Under the pieces are notes generated by a model. That model saw nothing but the letters and a program-made list of their open reading frames with translations. It was not told where the DNA came from and did no database searches. A stretch of 23,547 nt of DNA from Monoraphidium neglectum (taxonomy: Eukaryota; Chlorophyta; Chlorophyceae; Sphaeropleales; Selenastraceae), in the NCBI RefSeq assembly GCF_000611645.1, contig NW_014013043.1:1-23547 (forward strand), written 5' to 3'. Shown one piece after another: positions 20,709 to 23,547 of the stretch. Both the position numbers and the translations under genes were made by a program. How positions within the stretch are numbered: the stretch's first letter is position 1; each line of letters opens with the position of its first letter.

Positions 20709-23121
20709 TGCTGCTCGTGCTGCTGCTGCTCCTGCTGCTGCTGCTCCGGCCAATCCAGACTGCAGTCTTTGCCAGAAGGGCAGGTGGTGTTGCTGCAGGA
20801 CAGCTGGAGAGTCCCTTGAAGCATTTGGCGTATGCCCGTCAGCACCTCTAGGCATGCTGTCAAAGAGCCCGTTGCCTGCTGAAAAGATTTGTGATGCCAA
20901 AGGGTAAGTTGTTAGCTGGGCAAGTGTAAATGTATACAAATACGATGTGATTGAGACATCCTGCAAACGCACGAACCCTGCAGTCCCAACACCAATGAGC
21001 CATACAAAAAACCAGGCAGCAGAGGATCCTCACCTGCACACCCTGCAGGGCCTCGACTGCCTGCAGTGACGCCTGGCTTGTGGCACACAGCTGCTCCACC
21101 TGCTCCTGACACCGTTCCTTGGCCTCTGTCAGCTGGTCGTGCAGCGCCAGCGCATGGTCGCGATATGCCTGCGACTCGCTCTGCGCCTCCAGCAGACCCA
21201 CCTCAAGACCCTTTAAGCTGCTGCTCCACTGCCCAAACTCCTCTTGCCTGGCGGCCACCAGCCTTGCGACACCCTTTACCATCAACTGATGCCTTGCCTC
21301 CTGTGCATTCAGCTGCAAATGTGCTGCCGCTACCTGCGCCCTCAACCCGGCTTCCTGCTGCTTCTGCTGCTGTACCTCGCCCCTCTTCTGCTGAACTAGC
21401 CGCACTAGCTGCCGGATGATGTGTTCAAGCAGTGACGCGCTTTTCGCCACCTGCAGCGCCGCCTGTGCGCCAGCGCTGGACAACAGCCCTACTCCGCCTT
21501 CACTCTTGGATGCCCTGCAATGCCGCTTCCTCACCAGCGACGCACCCTCTCCATCATCCTCGTCGATGACGTCGAGCTCAGGCATGCTGCCTGGTGTTGT
21601 GAAACGCCGCCACACGTGGCCCACCTGGTTGGCCAGGCCGACCCGGCCGGCAACGGGCGCCCCCGTGTGCACCTTAATGGCATCGTCTTGTTGAGTGTGT
21701 GTGGTCAAGGGAATACTGGATCCGTTGCCACGGCTGCCAGGCTGCACTTGCCGCAAAACAAAGGTTGACCCGACGCTGTCCGTGCCGCTGCAACCACTGT
21801 TGAGCGCCTCGCCACCACCCTCTGAAGTTGTCCGCTCTGCAGCAAAAGCCGTTCTTGGAGCTGCTGCGTCATACATGCCGCTGCAGCTGCCGCTGCCACT
21901 GCCGCTGCTGCGCTTGAATGTCAGCCGTGCATGCAGCCGGTTGAGCATTCCCATGGAGCCTATGTCCACGGACAGCTGGGCCTTGAGCGCCTCACACTCA
22001 GCGGTTTGTACAGTCAGAGCTTGCCGCAGGCGCTCCAGCTCCCCGTGCATCGCCATTACCTGCAGAGGGGAGGGGCACGGGTGCAGGGTTGGGACCCGTG
22101 TCCATCCGCGCTGCAGGTAGCAAAGCTTGGTGCCTCAATGTGTCAGGCCCTACTGCTTTACCCAGGGTTGACACTTAAAACTCAATTCTCATGTGGCCAT
22201 GCTCAGATGTGCTGCGATTGAGGATACATACCTGCTGCATCGAGTCTGCCGGCGCCTCCAACGCCACCATGTTGCGTTGTGGCGAGCAGACGATGTGCGC
22301 CGCGCGGGCTGCAAACTCCAGCGTCACTCGTGTCTGCTCGAGGTGAAAGCCAGGCAGGGGCGTCGCGCATGCCACAATAGCCGTGCGCGTGTTGCCGCCC
22401 AGGGCATCCTCCAGCAGCCGCGTCAGCTTGGAGTCTCTTTGCAAGTAAATGCAGCAGGAAAACATGATGTGCAGCGTTAGCGGCGTTTGGACGACATGCA
22501 TGCAGCCAAGTCCCATTTCAAATCACCAGCATATAAACTACGTCCCAAGGGCTATGTTGTCATAATGCGCTGCCAATTCAGCGCAAAATGACATGTTAGA
22601 CCATGCATCCTTGTTATCATTGTTCATGGCGCCGCCCTTCACTTGACATACCTGTAGGGGATGTGCACTTTGCGGCCCTCTGCCCTCTGGGCCAGTGCGT
22701 GCACCACGTTGCCCAGGCACAGCAGAGACTTGTTGATGTTGAGCGCCTCACGTGTCGGCGCCTTGCTGTCCGCACTACCACTCTTCTCAATGCGCTCGCT
22801 GCCCGCCAGGTCCACCAGATTCAGGGTGCCGATGGCCATCCCCCGCGCAGTAATGATGCTGCCGCTGGTGCCAGCGACAGCTGTGGTCGCAAAGTTGTCT
22901 GCAGGCGCCAGTTCCAGCACCTCAAGCCGTAAGCGCACGACCAGGTGGGAGCGGCTGCTGTGGAACTCGGCGCGCTTTTCCCTGACAGCGCGGCGGCCTT
23001 GGCCCCGGTGACGAGCTCGATCACATCCTCCTTGCTGGCGCACACCTGAAAGGGATGAGTGTCGCATGCGTGCGTGCATGCATGTGTGTATGTGTGTTTG
23101 TGTGCGTGCGTGTGTGCGCGC

Positions 23122-23154
<33 letters not shown>

Positions 23155-23527
23155 GGGGGGTACGTGCGCGTGCATGCGTGCATGCGTGAATGTGAGGGGA
23201 GGAGAGTGTGTGCATCGATGGCGTGGCAGGGACGGAGGCGGGAGGTTCAGTGAGGGGCTAAACAGCATTGGGGAGGGTGCGAAGCGGCTCAAGATCACAA
23301 GTAGAAGGCTGCAGCAAAGATGCATTTTATCCCTTCCAGTCCTTTAGGTACCACCGCCCTGAGATGCCATAGCTAAGCAACATTACTTCCACCCACCAGT
23401 TGGTGGCGCGTTGCATTGCATTCCCTGCAAGCCCCACCCGCGTGAGTAGCCGTTTGCGCTCACGCGTTCTCGTGCGCCGTCCAGCACGACACCCTTGCCT
23501 TGATGCGCCCGTCTGAGCGTGACGTCC
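20041..23527 (-). CDS. Kinesin, probably kinesin-7: C-terminal half of motor plus coiled coil (5' partial, frame break)
   Basis: Microtubule motor ATPase. Exons in transcript order: 23527-23464, 23045-22652, 22436-22232, 22059-21034, 20878-20504 and 20313-20041. Motor landmarks in order: [33 protein letters not shown] (switch I), [11 protein letters not shown] (switch II), [37 protein letters not shown] and [17 protein letters not shown] before TL.FA recalls plant NACK-type kinesin-7. The P-loop lies beyond the right edge. After the motor comes [15 protein letters not shown], a low-complexity linker, then long coiled coil (about 21040-21450) and a polyglutamine tract in the next exon. The 394-nt motor exon does not keep frame: the VTGAK frame and the SSRSH frame differ, so about one base is missing or two are extra near 22985-23006. 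This may be an assembly error, or the gene may be damaged. The frame can stop at TAG 20041, or this exon may splice on to 19188-20040. Confidence 0.85.
20666..20746 (-). repeat. Polyglutamine-coding CAG repeat in the kinesin coiled coil
   Basis: Read on the minus strand, CAG units with GAG and CAC interruptions encode groups of Gln separated by Glu or His, ending in 13 consecutive Gln (12 perfect CAG at 20669-20704 plus one CAA). Unlike the tract at 17937-17990, this one is within a coding exon whose flanks are in frame on both sides. Confidence 0.9.
22985..23006 (-). other. Frame break in the kinesin motor exon
   Basis: Upstream codons read [16 protein letters not shown] in one frame; downstream codons read [17 protein letters not shown] in another. 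Removing two bases inside the GGCCAAGGCCGCCGC stretch would restore the usual 15-residue spacing from the Gly of VTG to SSRSH. Adding one base would give 16. No intron of workable size fits here, as the nearest GT and AG are only a few bases apart. The exon length (394 nt) independently disagrees with the phases of its flanking junctions. Confidence 0.75.
23064..23160. repeat. TG/CG alternating purine-pyrimidine tract in a kinesin intron
   Basis: Mixed TGCG, CATG and TGTG units ending in a G-run, within the 23046-23463 intron. The kinesin transcript carries the CA-rich complement. CATGCGTGCGTGCATGCATG-type sequence is strongly alternating and so prone to Z-DNA. Confidence 0.88.
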
Positions 23528-23529
23528 CT

Positions 23530-23547
23530 GATAGATAGATAGATAAG
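23530..23547. repeat. GATA tetranucleotide repeat at the splice acceptor, right window edge
   Basis: About four GATA units run to the window end. On the minus strand they read TATC repeats ending in ATCAG, which form the pyrimidine-rich tract and acceptor of the 23527-23464 kinesin exon. The full repeat length is not visible. Confidence 0.7.

Noticed and set aside
866..23547. Regular repeats as a possible CRISPR array or transposon ends
   Set aside because: All are simple microsatellites without spacers, terminal inverted repeats, target duplications or transposase or reverse transcriptase coding sequence.

Overview
The window looks like nuclear DNA of a green alga (chlorophyte, probably Chlamydomonadales). 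The reasons are GC-rich coding sequence, many short GT-AG introns, TGTAA polyadenylation signals about 100 nt downstream of two stop codons and further down the 3' UTR of a third transcript, Ala/Gln-rich proteins, and abundant TG and CAG microsatellites. The genus cannot be fixed from the sequence alone. No bacterial, organellar, viral, tRNA, rRNA or CRISPR features were seen.

Layout. (1) 1-1793, plus strand: the last four exons of a DEG9-like (DegP/HtrA) serine protease, covering the PDZ part and an acidic/basic tail; the protease domain lies to the left of the window. (2) 2590-5584, plus strand: a complete ten-exon gene for a 466-residue secreted vanadium-dependent haloperoxidase-like protein of the PAP2 superfamily. 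All three active-site motifs are intact and it has a Pro/Ala/Lys/Ser tail. (3) 6041-17920, minus strand, convergent with gene 2: a 26-exon gene for a coiled-coil protein of about 2,256 residues and unknown function, assembled here exon by exon with all 25 splice phases consistent. A (CTG)18 tract and a TATA-like box lie upstream of its start. (4) 19188-23527 and beyond the right edge, minus strand: a kinesin, probably kinesin-7. The C-terminal half of the motor, a long coiled coil with a polyglutamine tract, and probably three more 3' exons are visible.

The most notable points are these. The kinesin motor carries a frame break just before the switch I SSRSH motif. An in-frame TAG at 20041 is followed by three phase-compatible exons that lead to the only TGTAA signal found downstream. 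The giant coiled-coil gene contains 25-nt and 42-nt micro-exons and a striking intron-phase bias. An in-frame upstream AUG in that gene would turn the CTG tract into 18 consecutive cysteines. The haloperoxidase-like gene places each of its catalytic motifs at the start of its own exon.

I see no evidence that the four genes form one pathway. The two minus-strand genes both encode probable cytoskeletal coiled-coil proteins, but adjacency in a eukaryote is weak evidence of joint function. Exon models were built by eye from splice signals, phase and protein continuity, with no transcript support.
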